A stretch of 64,000 nucleotides of DNA from Candidula unifasciata (Eukaryota > Mollusca > Gastropoda > Stylommatophora > Geomitridae). The notes under the pieces were generated by a model, which made no database searches, had not been told where the DNA came from, and saw only the letters and a list, made by a program, of their open reading frames with translations. How positions within the stretch are numbered: position 1 is the stretch's first letter; each line of letters begins with the position of its first letter. The stretch is from positions 342,501 to 406,500 of the forward strand of contig CAJHNH020008455.1 in assembly GCA_905116865.2 (NCBI GenBank), written 5' to 3'. The translations under genes and the position numbers were made by a program. Of this stretch, positions 41,473 to 52,800 are shown piece after piece.

Positions 41473-41952
41473 GTAAGTTTTCATAGCACTTCATGGGACT
41501 GGTTTCTATACATTGTTAAGACCAGCTTATATTGGAATTTAAAAAAAAATAAAAGTGAACAGCCCAGTTAAGGGATGGTGCTCAGGTAGTCCAGAGGTGA
41601 TGCCCTGGGTGCATGTCCACGTGCTAGTTGGGAATGCCTCATGAGGTGAGTAGATCTACACAGGCAGCATAATGTTTTAATATGTCCCACTATTTATACA
41701 CATTATCCTGGTTATTACACCAGTCTGGATTTTGTCATAAAAGTTTGAATGGAGGCAGGCTTAAAAGAATGTTCGTCGCATGACGACGTCAAAGACCTAG
41801 TGTAAAGGTGGTCATAACTGCACTTAAGCTTGGAAGAGCTGGTGACCTTTAGAGGTATGGTTATATATTTTTGTTTCCTGATAAAAAATGTTTTTCTTGT
41901 CCTGTTTAGGTACTTAATAACTTGCTGTTTCCTTTCCTCACTTTACTTATAG
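41473..41952 (+). other. 3' UTR intron of the hnRNP gene
   Basis: Strong donor GTAAGT and acceptor CTCACTTTACTTATAG. The stop codon lies 35 nt before the junction, inside the roughly 50-nt limit, so the spliced mRNA should not be an NMD target. Confidence 0.7.
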
Positions 41953-42392
41953 GCAGGCAAACAGGGTGTAAGCAGATTAAGGATGCTAGAAACAGAAGAT
42001 AGCAGGCAGGCAGTTGAGGCATCAGGCTAATGATAGGGTTGTATGGCTATCAGATCAGCCTAGGCAAAACATCCTATCTATGTTGCTGCTGCCACTGTAG
42101 AAGCAGAGAAAAGAGATGCATTAGGTCTGTTTTGGCAGTGCCTGCATATTTTAATTACTTGCTGCCAGATTTGTTTGTCTCGAATCTTTAAAACCGTCAT
42201 TTTTCATTTGGTTTTTACCACCATGCCATAACTTAATTCCGCTCTTCAAATTTCGCTTTTGTTTCCATCATTCTTTTTTTCCCCCCACATTATCATCTGG
42301 ATGTTTTCATTTTAATGTACAGTCATATTTTCTTGTGTTACTAAATGCGGTTCAAAATTTTTGTGGAATAAAACGAATATTTAAAATATTTA
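41953..42392 (+). other. Terminal 3' UTR exon and poly(A) signal
   Basis: AATAAA at 42367-42372 is followed about 20-40 bases later by T/GT-rich sequence (TTTGTTTTATG, TTGTTTTCTGG), a standard cleavage context. Confidence 0.7.
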
Positions 42393-42579
42393 ACATGCCT
42401 TTGTTTTATGTTTATTCTCTTGTTTTCTGGCTTTCCTGCAAAGTCTTTGTTTAAAATTAACTCCCATGGCATTTATTTTATGAGGTCAAACGTCAGAGCA
42501 CTAGTAGTCGTGACTCACTTCTCTGCGGTTTCTAGTATGTGGGATCTACTTATACACAGAGCCGAAAGTTAGCATATAT

Positions 42580-42692
42580 CAAACACCTCTGCGAACAGTC
42601 ACGCACATAACACTGCTGTGAATGGTCACACGCACATAACACTGCCGTGAACGGTCACGCACATATCAACACTGCTGTGAACAGGCACCAAT
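42580..42692. repeat. ~36-bp tandem repeat, 3-4 copies
   Basis: Units share GAACAGTCACGCACATAACA and CTGCTGTGAA with small variations. Flanks 42393-43427 are otherwise unrecognised. Confidence 0.8.
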
Positions 42693-43440
42693 TTCCCCTA
42701 AAATCTGTAAGCTTAGACAGCTAGTCAGTAAAACAAATGTTTATTGGAATAGGCAGGTCACACTAAGATGGAGAAACGGGGACCATCTAAATGAACATTC
42801 CCTATGCATGATTGTTTAGGCTGCTTATGAAATGATTGTCAGCTAGACATTTGTTGTTGCTGAACAGCCAGATCAGGGTACAGAGACCACAGGTGTGCAC
42901 TTAATAATAAAATGTTTATGGGTTCTAGATAGTTGTGACGTCCTATAAAATGACATGACTTTGAATAAATGTAATCTGATAAAATGAATATGCAGAAAAA
43001 TAAGCCCAAACACAAGAAATACAATATTATTTTAAGCCCAGTCTGTCCAGGAAAACTGCATGCTTGTACATTTTAACTGCCAGTCCAAAAGCTATATAAA
43101 AAAAAACGGACCTGGTCAACAAATATCAGAAGAAGCTCGGCTGAGAGGTGTAAATTTTGTGCCATTCTGTAAACGGCCACAACGCAGTTACATTTTCAGA
43201 TAAACTCAGAATGGAGTAGAGGACTGCTGGGAAGAAATTCACAGGAGATGGATAATGATACGATACTCAGCTGTAATTTTATTTCTCCATGACTGTCCTT
43301 AGTTAATTTTAGTCACTAAAAAACACTGACTAGTACTACTACCGCCGTGTCCTCTGATTCTGTGGATAAGTGATGTCAAACATGCCCTCTCATGACACTG
43401 CAAAGTTTGTGCAGTTCTGTGACAGATGCCAGCTGCATGT

Positions 43441-43719
43441 TCTTCTTCTTTGTGTTCACCAGCTGTACACTCTGGCGTAAAGTTCTGGTTCGTCCACTTC
43501 TGGACTGCAGTCATGCTCCAGAACCTGAGTGTTGCATGTGCATCAGTTTTACAGATCTGATTCAATTGAATGCAGACTGCTGGTTCCTTGCCTCTCAGGC
43601 AGATGCACTCCGACTTCAAAGGAAGCTCCCCAGTTAGTCGACTCTTACGACATGCTTTTGGGGAGGCAGTGGGTCTATTCTTGTTTTCCCCACAATAGGG
43701 CCCCGGAACCCACACGGGG
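43441..43719 (-). mobile_element. GAA-SINE, full length
   Basis: Near consensus. Perfect 13-bp target duplication GCCAGCTGCATGT at 43428-43440 and 43720-43732. Confidence 0.95.
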
Positions 43720-43977
43720 GCCAGCTGCATGTGATTTGGCATCAGGCCACCTGTGTTGGATTCAACAGCTGTGTTAATCAGTGTCAAACAGCTAAACTTT
43801 AAATTTGCTTTAAAAGGCACAGTAGCCACACAAAAAATGCTTGGGCTGGTTCTGTAACATCTTGTGAAAGACAGGAAACGGCTGCATTATACTGTTTTAC
43901 TACCTAGTTCTCTTCTGGAATCTTCAGCCATGAGAAGTGAAAATAGAGCAACTAATTTGTTTTTAAACACTCACTAC

Positions 43978-44095
43978 TGGGTTCTGCTGCCCGGGGGTGG
44001 GGGTGAATAGACCCACTGCTCCGCTGGCAAGCGTGTTGTAAAAGACAATAAATTAGGTTTGATCAACTAAACTTTCAGCTGCTGAACGCTGAGAA
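43978..44095 (+). mobile_element. GAA-SINE 5' fragment
   Basis: AATAGACCCACTGCTCCGC followed by AAGCGTGTTGTAAAAGAC and AATAAATTAGG. The remainder is missing. Confidence 0.5.
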
Positions 44096-44226
44096 GATAG
44101 GTCACTAATATATTACTAAATCTCGTGTGATATCCACAACAGCAATTACGACACTCACCAAACAGTTTGTAACAAAATAATAACCGTCAACACAGCTGCA
44201 GCTATATTATATTATATTTACAACCA

Positions 44227-44391
44227 GTGTTTACCAAACTTTGTCTTAGTGGTGGCATCTTTTTGCAAGAATTTTTTCCACGGTGCCCTAACCCTAAGTA
44301 AAAGTATGACTATTCTAATGCAAGATATTAAAAAAAGTGCCTCTGCGCCCTGTGAGGTCGTGGTCCCTGGGCTGCTGCGGGAATCACTGAT
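44227..44391. mobile_element. Possible hAT MITE
   Basis: CAGTGTTTACCAAACTTTG at one end and GCTGCGGGAATCACTG at the other can pair as short CAGTG-type inverted repeats. I found no convincing 8-bp duplication. Confidence 0.35.
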
Positions 44392-44756
44392 ATTATACAG
44401 TATCAGTCCTTTCCTGTAATTATGTCAAAGTGAATGAAAATGGTTTAACCTAACTACTTTACAATAAACAAGCAACTAGAAAATCATACTGTCTCTGAAA
44501 TATATAGAGAAATGGGTCATATTTCATAAAAACCTATTTTAAGTCAAATAATATAGAGGTTTTGGAAAGACAACAAATGAAAGAGAATTACTGAAAGATG
44601 TCATCTGAAACACTTTTGCCACATTAAAATACTTTTAAAACCATACTGGAGGGGGTGGACAGTGACACAATTGGGAGGACTAGAGCATGATATGGGTGGG
44701 CACCAGTCTTCAGCTAACCTTCACTGTGGAGATGGCACCTAAACTGTTCTTAATCA

Positions 44757-45047
44757 CTAAGTACTTATCTGACAGCTTAATCCAACTCTGTTGGTACCAA
44801 AACACTGCACGGTGACTCCTTGGGTAGCCAGATTTTCAAAGTACTGTTTGACCAATTGCAAAGCGTGAAAAAAATTTGTTGGCCATAGCTCACCCCATCT
44901 TTGCTCCTCTGCTGTGCCAAGGAAAAAACAGTGTTTATCACAATCCCTTGTGAAAGATTGACAGACTGCTGTCTCAGCATTAAAGCATACAGTAGCCATC
45001 CGAAGTGCTAACACAAACAGTCCGACATTAGAAATGCAGTTCATCAT
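44757..45047 (-). CDS. Unrecognised reading frame, 96 codons
   Basis: The frame starts with Met-Met and has non-repetitive, protein-like composition with Cys, Trp and Phe spread along it. It contains FTRDCDKHCFFLGTAEEQRW and ELWPTNFFHALQLVKQYF before a stop. An adjacent frame just upstream on the same strand reads DHVGTADLLVTSATINDEL. The whole could therefore be a frameshifted relic, or a terminal exon entered at the AG after TTTGTGTTAG (about 45015). I do not recognise a family, and no transposon signature is evident. It lies between the hnRNP and heme-transporter genes. Confidence 0.3.
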   Translation of the reverse strand: MMNCISNVGLFVLALRMATVCFNAETAVCQSFTRDCDKHCFFLGTAEEQRWGELWPTNFFHALQLVKQYFENLATQGVTVQCFGTNRVGLSCQIST

Positions 45048-45880
45048 TGATGGTAGCAGAAGTCACCAACAGATCAGCAGTTCCCACGTGATCAATTTTA
45101 ATCACATACGGGCACCACCAACATTGTGACAACAGGCATCGTGCAATGTTCTGAATCTACAATTCACACCATCACGTTGGTCACAGTAAAAAAAACATTC
45201 CAAATGCGCAGCTTAGTGTCACGCCATGCATTTAATTCAAAAGCTGGGCGAGGAAACTATTCAGTTTACAAATGGAGAAAAAAATTGCCTTAGCTTCAAA
45301 CAGTGCCCCTGCCTAGCATCCGTTTTGACCGGAAGTTGGCCATAGCTCACATAGGTTATCCCATAACACAATACTGTGTGACTGAAAGTGTCCTAGCATG
45401 AGCTGGTTTTTACAGGCCCATGCTTTTCAAATATAACCCATGATACAGTATTATATTTTGTATTGTGCTGTCAGCTCCGTGTCACTTGACCAGTATGGTT
45501 GAAGGGTGGGAGGCAGCTATTTGACATCCTTATTTTTGTCCACAACATGCTGTCAAACTATCCGGACAATTATTTCTCAACTGGTGCCGGCGCTTTTTTT
45601 TATATCATCAAAATAAGGTAACTGCGGTGAAGCTTCAACAGATCAATAAGGACAAGATTTGATTTTGATGAAAAAAACTAACCAGTGTACATGTCATTTT
45701 CACAGAAGCAGACAAGAACTTGCATATTTATTTTAAAAAAAAATGACCACAAGGAATGTAACTTGATATAAAGTAATCCGTCAAATTTGATTAAAAAAAT
45801 AAGGCACTAAAATGGATATATCTATCCATTTATCAATGATTTGACAAATGTAAATGTAGACAGGCCATCACATTAATACC
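45048..45880. other. Non-coding stretch
   Basis: AT-rich. No gene or repeat was recognised. Confidence 0.5.
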
Positions 45881-45884
45881 ATGT

Positions 45885-47215
45885 TGTGGGAGACCCAGGT
45901 TCAAATTCTTAGTAGGGTGATGGCTGTTGTAGGAGACCCAGGTTCAAATTCTTAGTAGGGTGATGGCTGTTGTGGGAGACCCAGGTTCAAATTCTTAGTA
46001 GGGTGATGGCTGTTGTAGGAGACCCAGGTTCAAATTCTTGGCTCTCCTGTCAAATCCGGACGAAGAATAAAAAGCCTTGGACGACTTAGTCAGAGTTCTC
46101 TCCCTTTGCCGCACTGCAAACAGTGATTGGAAAAGCCAACGAAACAAACGACATACTTACCTATCATCATACGGTCGCGTGTAGGGCTGCGTACGGTTTC
46201 GTGAGGCATCGTGAAGGGATGCGTAGTCATCATACGGTTGCGTGTAGGGATGCGTAGTGTTTGGGTTTGAGTTAGGGGTAGGGTTAGGGTTAGGGGTAGG
46301 GTTAGATGTGAAAATTTTGACGTAGGATTTCGAAATACTAGCCGACAATCTGATGTTTGTGGGAGTGGTGCCACTGAAACTCTGCCAAATATGACGCCAA
46401 TAGCGTGCGGCTGGTGCTCCTAATCGTTGGCGAAATGTGCGTTTGACCAGCATCTAGAGGCCCTCGATTGTTTGTGTGTGTATGGGACTGTGCGCGATTA
46501 TAGGGAACTCCGGCATCAAAATTGTCAAATCTAACGCTAAACCTAACCCTACCGCTAACCCTAATCCTACTCCCTAGCCCCTACCCCCGCAAATTTATCG
46601 TTCATTAAAGCATACAAATCGGCAAAAACCAACAAACAAAACACACCCAAAAAAAAAACCAGAATTGTCCTGCAGTGTCGAAAAAAAAACCCAGATCTGG
46701 GGGAAACAACCAAGCATTGGCAGCCCTGATGTCGACGTGACTGTCTTCTTTGTTTCGTTGGCTTTTCCGATCACTGTTTGCAGTGCGGACAAGGGAGAGA
46801 ACTCTGACTAAGTCGTCCAAGGCTTTTTAGTCTTCGTCCGGATTTGACAGGAGTACCAAATTCTTAAGGTGATGGCTGTTGTGGGAGACCCAGGTTCAAA
46901 TTCTTAGTAGGGTGATGGCTGTTGTGGGAGACCCAGGTTCAAATTCTTAGTAGGGTGATGGCTGTTGTGGGAGACCCAGGTTCAAATTCTTAGTAGGGTG
47001 ATGGTTGTTGTGGGAGACCCAGGTTCAAATTCTTAGTAGGGTGATGGTTGTTGTGGGAGACCCAGGTTCAAATCTTAGTAGGGTGATGGCTGTTGTGGGA
47101 GACCCAGGTTCAAATCTTAGTAGGGTGATGGCTGTTGTGGGAGACCCAGGTTCAAATTCTTAGTAGGGTGATGGCTGTTACCCAGGTTCAAATTCTTAGA
47201 AGGGTGATGGATGTT
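45885..47215. repeat. 43-bp minisatellite split by a foldback transposon
   Basis: Units containing GGGAGACCCAGGTTCAAATT and TTAGTAGGGTGATGGCTG: about four on the left (to 46039) and about eight on the right (from 46858), with occasional 1-bp deletions. GGTTCAAATT resembles half of a pol III B box. Confidence 0.93.
46040..46857. mobile_element. Foldback DNA transposon with ~105-bp terminal inverted repeats
   Basis: The left arm (46040-46150) and right arm (46747-46857) are nearly perfect inverted repeats, starting GGCTCTCCTGTCAAATCC and GGTACTCCTGTCAAATCC. 8-bp target duplication AAATTCTT (46032-46039, 46858-46865) lies within one 43-bp unit. The interior has telomere-like GGGTTAGGG blocks at about 46270-46306 and CCCTAACCCTA-like blocks at about 46536-46573. 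No transposase. Superfamily undetermined. Confidence 0.9.
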
Positions 47216-48493
47216 GTAGAACAAAAATAAAATCTGCATGCCTAAATCCCTAAAACTTCATGTACAGAAAGACACACCCAGACAGGTAGAACTGACAATG
47301 GCTTTTGAAATATGCTTTAACCGTATACAAAAAAAGTATTGCTTGAAAAATGACAACCTGTAAATATAAAGATATAATTAAAATAGCGAGACTACAGATG
47401 AGTAGCATACATTACATGCAGCAGTTAAATACAGTAATAAGTTTTCAACGCAGGACATAACTAGAAATAAACTCCCAGTGTAGAGTGGATATACAGCAAA
47501 CCTTATCTTTGGGTACAAAATGAATAATCATAACTTTCCATCACAGTTTCCACCTGCTGAACATGAAGAAGAAGGTGTAGAAGCAGATTAACTCTCTCAC
47601 TTTCCTTTTCTTACACCATAAATATGGTAGCAATGGGACATTGTGTAATAAGCTCATCAGAAACGCCAGATTCCCAACAGCTGATCGCTTAGCTTCGCTG
47701 ATAAAAATTCAGTCTGAATCACTTTCTGAAAAATCTAGATTTTCATTTTAATTATATGAATTAAAAACATTTGACTGAAACAATTTCAGAGAGCTTCAGT
47801 AACAGAAAGACGCATTCTGCGACCTGTACTTGCGGTTAGAACATTAGTATTCATGGCACTCGAAAACAAACTCAGAATCCTGACCTGGATGCATTCTAAC
47901 ATGTCTCTGCAGTATTAGAACACTGTGGTTGCATCACATTTGTGCATGCACTGTCCCCATCTTCAGCAACCAACTTAGATTTATTGTTCAGATGGTAGCA
48001 GTTAAATTATTATGTCAGTCTCGCCTTTTGCTGAATGTCAGCCAAATCTCCTGATCATTCCCTATAGCATTATTCTTTCTAGGCCGTGACAAATTGATCG
48101 TTACAGTTTGATGAAAATATATTTTTCAAACTCTGTTTTATACAATAAATAATGTGATTCATACAATAATGACCCTCTTAGTATTTTTTTTTTTTTGATT
48201 GAGAATATATTGCATGCAAATAAATACATTTACAGTAATGCACAATGCCAGATAACAATATTTAGAACATGGATTCTTCCTGTGGCAACATGCCTGCAAG
48301 TCATTTCAATAACTGAATTAGAAAAATTTAGGTTTTTAGTGTTGTATGACTTGCTAAACAACAGAAAAACACTCTTGCAGTACCCTTTTGGTAGTGGTCC
48401 TTAGAACATATTTAGGACTCCCTGAAGTTTACCCCCTCTTCTCCTCCCCATAATCCCTACATTTTTTTACGCATTCCTTTTTGTGCTTTCTAT
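47216..48493. other. Non-coding stretch
   Basis: AT-rich intergenic sequence with no recognised gene or repeat. It may include the 3' UTR of the minus-strand heme-transporter gene, but I could not place its poly(A) signal. Confidence 0.45.
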
Positions 48494-48497
48494 TTTC

Positions 48498-48729
48498 TTC
48501 TTAGCGTTCACTACCTGTAAACTTCAGTAGAAAGTTATGGTTGTTCGTCCATCCACTTCTGGACTCTGGTCCTGCGTACACATCTGTTTTACAGATCTGA
48601 TTCACTTCTGTGAAGATTGCTGTTTCCTCGCCTCACAGGAAGTGTACTTTGAAGAAATCTCCTGATTAGTTAACTCATATGACATGCTTTTGGTTCTTCC
48701 CCACAACAGGGCCTCAGAACCCACACAGT
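48498..48729 (-). mobile_element. GAA-SINE, diverged
   Basis: Reverse copy from TTCTTCTTAGCGTTCACTAC to GGGCCTCAGAACCCACAC, with several internal deletions. The target duplication is unclear. Confidence 0.75.
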
Positions 48730-49022
48730 CTGCAAGATCCGAACACTGAATAAGGAAACCCTCAAACATGCTGTTTTTAGTGACTGTTTTCATATCCCAG
48801 TCTGTTAAACACTGCACAGGCACACACACACACAACCAACAGAATTCAACTTCACTTCTAGAAAATAGGTAACTGCAGACCAGCCAATATATCTGCATTT
48901 TTGGGACTGTCACACAACCTAAAGTGACTAGATTTGAGTGGTCTTTATCATACTGTCTGGTCATTTCAGAAATCACTCAGTCAGCTGGCTAGACAATGTT
49001 TTGTAGACTGCTAGTGATTTCT

Positions 49023-49289
49023 TTCTTCTTTTTGTCCCGTTCACCAGCTCTTGGTTGCTTATCTAGTCTCAGACTTTGTGGTGGTGTTCCAGAACTAAGT
49101 TTTGCGTGCAGATCCAGTTTTACAGATTTGGCATATTTCTATGCAGATTGTTGGTTCCTCGCCTCTCAGGCAGATGCACTCAGACTTCAAAGGAAACATT
49201 CCTAATTATCCACCCTGAAAACGCGCTTGTTAAGGAGACAGTGGGTGTACCCCCCCCCACCTAAATGGGGCCCAGGAACCCACATGGGC
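49023..49289 (-). mobile_element. GAA-SINE, diverged
   Basis: Reverse copy with CTCTCAGGCAGATGCACTCA and GGGGCCCAGGAACCCACA. Older than the adjacent copy to the right. Confidence 0.8.
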
Positions 49290-49323
49290 AGCCCTCAAAT
49301 CTACAAAGATTGGCTACAGCTGT

Positions 49324-49602
49324 CCCCGTGTGGGTTCCGGGGCCCTATTATAAGGAAAACAAGAATAGACCCACTGCCTACCCAAAAGCATGTTGTAAGA
49401 GTCGACTAATTGGGAGCTGCCTTCGCAGTCGGAGTGCATCTGCCTGGGAGGCAAGGAACCAGCAGTTTGCATACAAATAAGTCAAATCTGTAAAACGGAT
49501 GCACACCCAACACTCAGGTACTGGAACAGAACTGCAGTCCATAGGTGTATGAACAACCAGAACTTTCGGCTGGAGTTTACAGCAGGTGAACCCAGAGAAG
49601 AA
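49324..49602 (+). mobile_element. GAA-SINE, full length
   Basis: Near consensus. Duplication GGCTACAGC at 49312-49320 and 49603-49611 flanks it. It lies about 80 bp downstream of the heme-transporter stop codon, likely within its 3' UTR or flank. Confidence 0.9.
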
Positions 49603-49683
49603 GGCTACAGCCGAACTATATGATGATAATGACGATGAAATGTCATGTCTATGTTGTTCACAAAGGCCTGTCACTGTTAGCTC

Positions 49684-49874
49684 TCACTGTTTTTCACCAA
49701 CAGAATCATAGGCTGACTTATTTCCAAAAGCTTCCTCTCCCTGGATGAGAGACTCTTTCTCCTGGTATGAACGAAGGAAGGTTCTTGAGTACATCAGCAG
49801 GGCAAACCCCCACTTCCAGGTCATGAAGCACCAGACAGTCGTCAGATAATAGCCGTCCTCATATTCTATCAAAT
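49684..49874 (-). CDS. Heme transporter exon 3 (TM4, cytosolic tail)
   Basis: Acceptor TTCTCTTTTTTTCCAG on the minus strand. The codon split at the junction gives Asp110. It encodes YYLTTVWCFMTWKW and the 35-residue tail with both sorting signals, ending SVGEKQ-stop. Confidence 0.93.
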
Positions 49875-52800
49875 CTGGAAAAAAAGAGAACAGTATTCAA
49901 TTAAAAAGGTTTGAAGTTGAGAGGACTGACTTCACTGCACCAAGTTTTTCTCCCACCTTCCTCAGTCGTTCCCCACAGAACGGACTCAGTAGCTACAGTG
50001 ATGATCTTCAGGGATCTTGGTGTAAACTGCACCTGTAAACCGAAGACCTTCAGGGGCAAACTGCTTTACCACTTTACCGTGAAGCCCCCACTCATTAATT
50101 ATTTTAAGATCAGTTTTGTTGCACTGTCCGCTTTTTCTCAGAGAGCTTTCACATTGGTTAGTTGCGTATCCTTTACAGGGCATTGCAGAACCAACCCCAA
50201 CAGCCCCTGGCTGTTGTGTGGTTTTTCTAGGCAAATTTACGTCCAATAGTTTGCCATTGCTTTCTGGACGGTCGGCTTTCTGGATACCACTGTTGAAATC
50301 AACGCAAGGCGCATGGCTCGCAGCTGGAATCTAACCCGGCATTAGGAGGTATTCACATCAACTTAGCCACAGAGCCGACACCTTTATGCCGACTTTATCA
50401 TAAAATAGCTTATCAAAAAGATGAGCGACAGCAGCTAATCTTTCAACCTGCTCATTAACAGCACATTGTTATTTTAAAAATTCACTATATGTTCCTAATC
50501 TAAGTTTATCAACTGATGCAAGAGAAAAAAAAATCCACGATTTGCTCCTGATCTATCAACGGATGCAAGCGCAAGCAACAAAATTTATGATATGCTCTTG
50601 ATCTATCAACTGATGCAAGCCAAACAAATTTACAATATGCTCTTGATCTATCAACTGATGCAAGCCAAACAAATTCACAATATGCTCCTGATCTATCAAC
50701 TGATGCAAGCTACTCAATGAGTAGATGCCAGTTTTGACAAAAGTATGTTCTGTGAGTCTGTTACAATACAGTTTGGGCTTTGCTGCCCTCAAGCCATCGG
50801 AAAGCTACCGTTACTGCCTCCACCTTCATTCTCAACTTGATATTCTCATATGTGTTCCAGCCTCCATTCACCTGGTTATACCCCTCATGGCTGTATCACC
50901 ATCTCTGTTTCTTCAGCTATCCATTCCTGGCACCCTCGATTCAACGTAACTATCACTCTGCAGTGCTGTACTGTGGCTCGTCCCTCACCATACACATGTA
51001 ATTAAATCATAAGGCACTACAGTCGAGTCTGTATAAGTAGAAGTCGCAGGGACCTAAGAAAATGCTTTCACTTATCAGGATTTCTACTTATCCAGACAGC
51101 ACAGACAATAGAGAAAATTGCCAGGACTAAGCTGGTCATACGGAAACTCGACTTATCCGAGTTCTCTTAGGTGGACTACTAGTTATCTCTCGCTATTTTC
51201 TGAAACTGCAGTTCACAACACAAACCAGGTAAGGCATGGTCAAGAAAGCATTCAAAATGAAATCCACAGCCTGCAGTGTCATGACATTCAGCCTACTCAG
51301 TAGCTGCGTGACAGAACTACATCCTTTCAGTTTATATATGGAGGGAAATACAACAGTTAACTACTGTAATAATCAAAAACTTCCTGCGATTAAATACCCA
51401 GACAAAAATATCCAGACTCAGAAAGGACACTGTAAACTCAGAAGACGTCTAATTCAAATGGATCTTGCTGACTCTGCTATATATGGCTGTGGTTCACCAA
51501 AGCGAGCTGCAGAGCACGTCTTACAGGGCTGCCCAGACTCTGCTAGCGAGGGAGAAGACATCCGGCCTACAGGAGCAACCCTACAAAAGAAACCATGGGG
51601 CACTGGTAAAGACCTCAAGCGCATTTTCACCCATGACGAACTGAACAGATGAACTGCAAAGGTTGAATTAGAAGTCCTCCTATTCTTGTAGTTTGAAGTT
51701 TGAACAATGTTCAACATCATGGCACACAGGTAGTATAGTATCCCATAACTGCTCTGTTCTTCTTCTAACTCAAGCCTGAGTCTGAAGTCTCTAAGCGTAG
51801 TGCACGAACTCTGCTGCACTGGCGAGAATCCTGAAATACTTTTTGGGTACTCCAAATTCCAAATTGTGCCCGGGCAGTGCTCTTAGGCTACTCTTTCAAT
51901 TTTCAACTGCCAAGTGTTTTTTTTTTTTACATGCGCAACAATACACACAGACGTCCAATATCACTACCCATAGACCAAGGAAAATTACTAGAAGTCCACA
52001 TGGACAGAAAAAAACCCAACGTTCACCGGGTCCTGAACCCAGGACCTCTAGCGCTCGAGGCGGACACCATACCTCTAGATCACGCAGCCCTCTCCTCTCC
52101 TTATAGTGCATGCCATGCTGCGTTGGTAGTCATGTCTATCCACAACCTTCTATCTCGTGATTTGATGTCAAACTCCCCAGGATCTTCTTTCTTCATCTCC
52201 CTCTGTTTCTTCTCCCCTTTAACTTTCTCACGGTTGCGATGTACGCCAGTTTTCTCCTTCTCGTGACATCACCAAAGAATGTAGATTGTTTCCCTATGAT
52301 GTGGGCAATCAGTTCTCTTTGTGAGACAATTTCTTTCCAGCATTTTCACGACTATTTTTATCTGTCCAGGTATTCTCATCATTTGTCTATAAAACCACAT
52401 CGTCGTTCAAAATAATTTTTCACTAATCGTCCTATTGTCCCCATTTAAAAAAAAAATATTAAAATATCCAGAAACCGTGAGCATGGATATCGCAAACCTG
52501 GGAGAAATTTGGCTTTTCTGTCCGCACCACAAGGAGTTTGTTACCCAGTCGCCACTTAGTCAGGTTTAACCAACTGAGCTAGCTAGCCGGGCATTGTCCC
52601 AGATTTATGTCTGAGCTATTCTACATTTAACTTAGGAATTAGTCATGGCATAAAAAAAGGTGTTAGAGAAACTGACCACCTCTGAGGCATTTGATGAAGA
52701 TGATGATGATATAGAAAAACAAAGAAATTACAAGAACTATTGGTACAACACATATAATTTAATTCTTTGAAAAACAAAGACTAAAATGTTTTGGTTGGTT

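Noticed and set aside
46270..46306. True telomere or chromosome end
   Set aside because: The TTAGGG-like blocks are short, impure and enclosed by inverted repeats with a target duplication.
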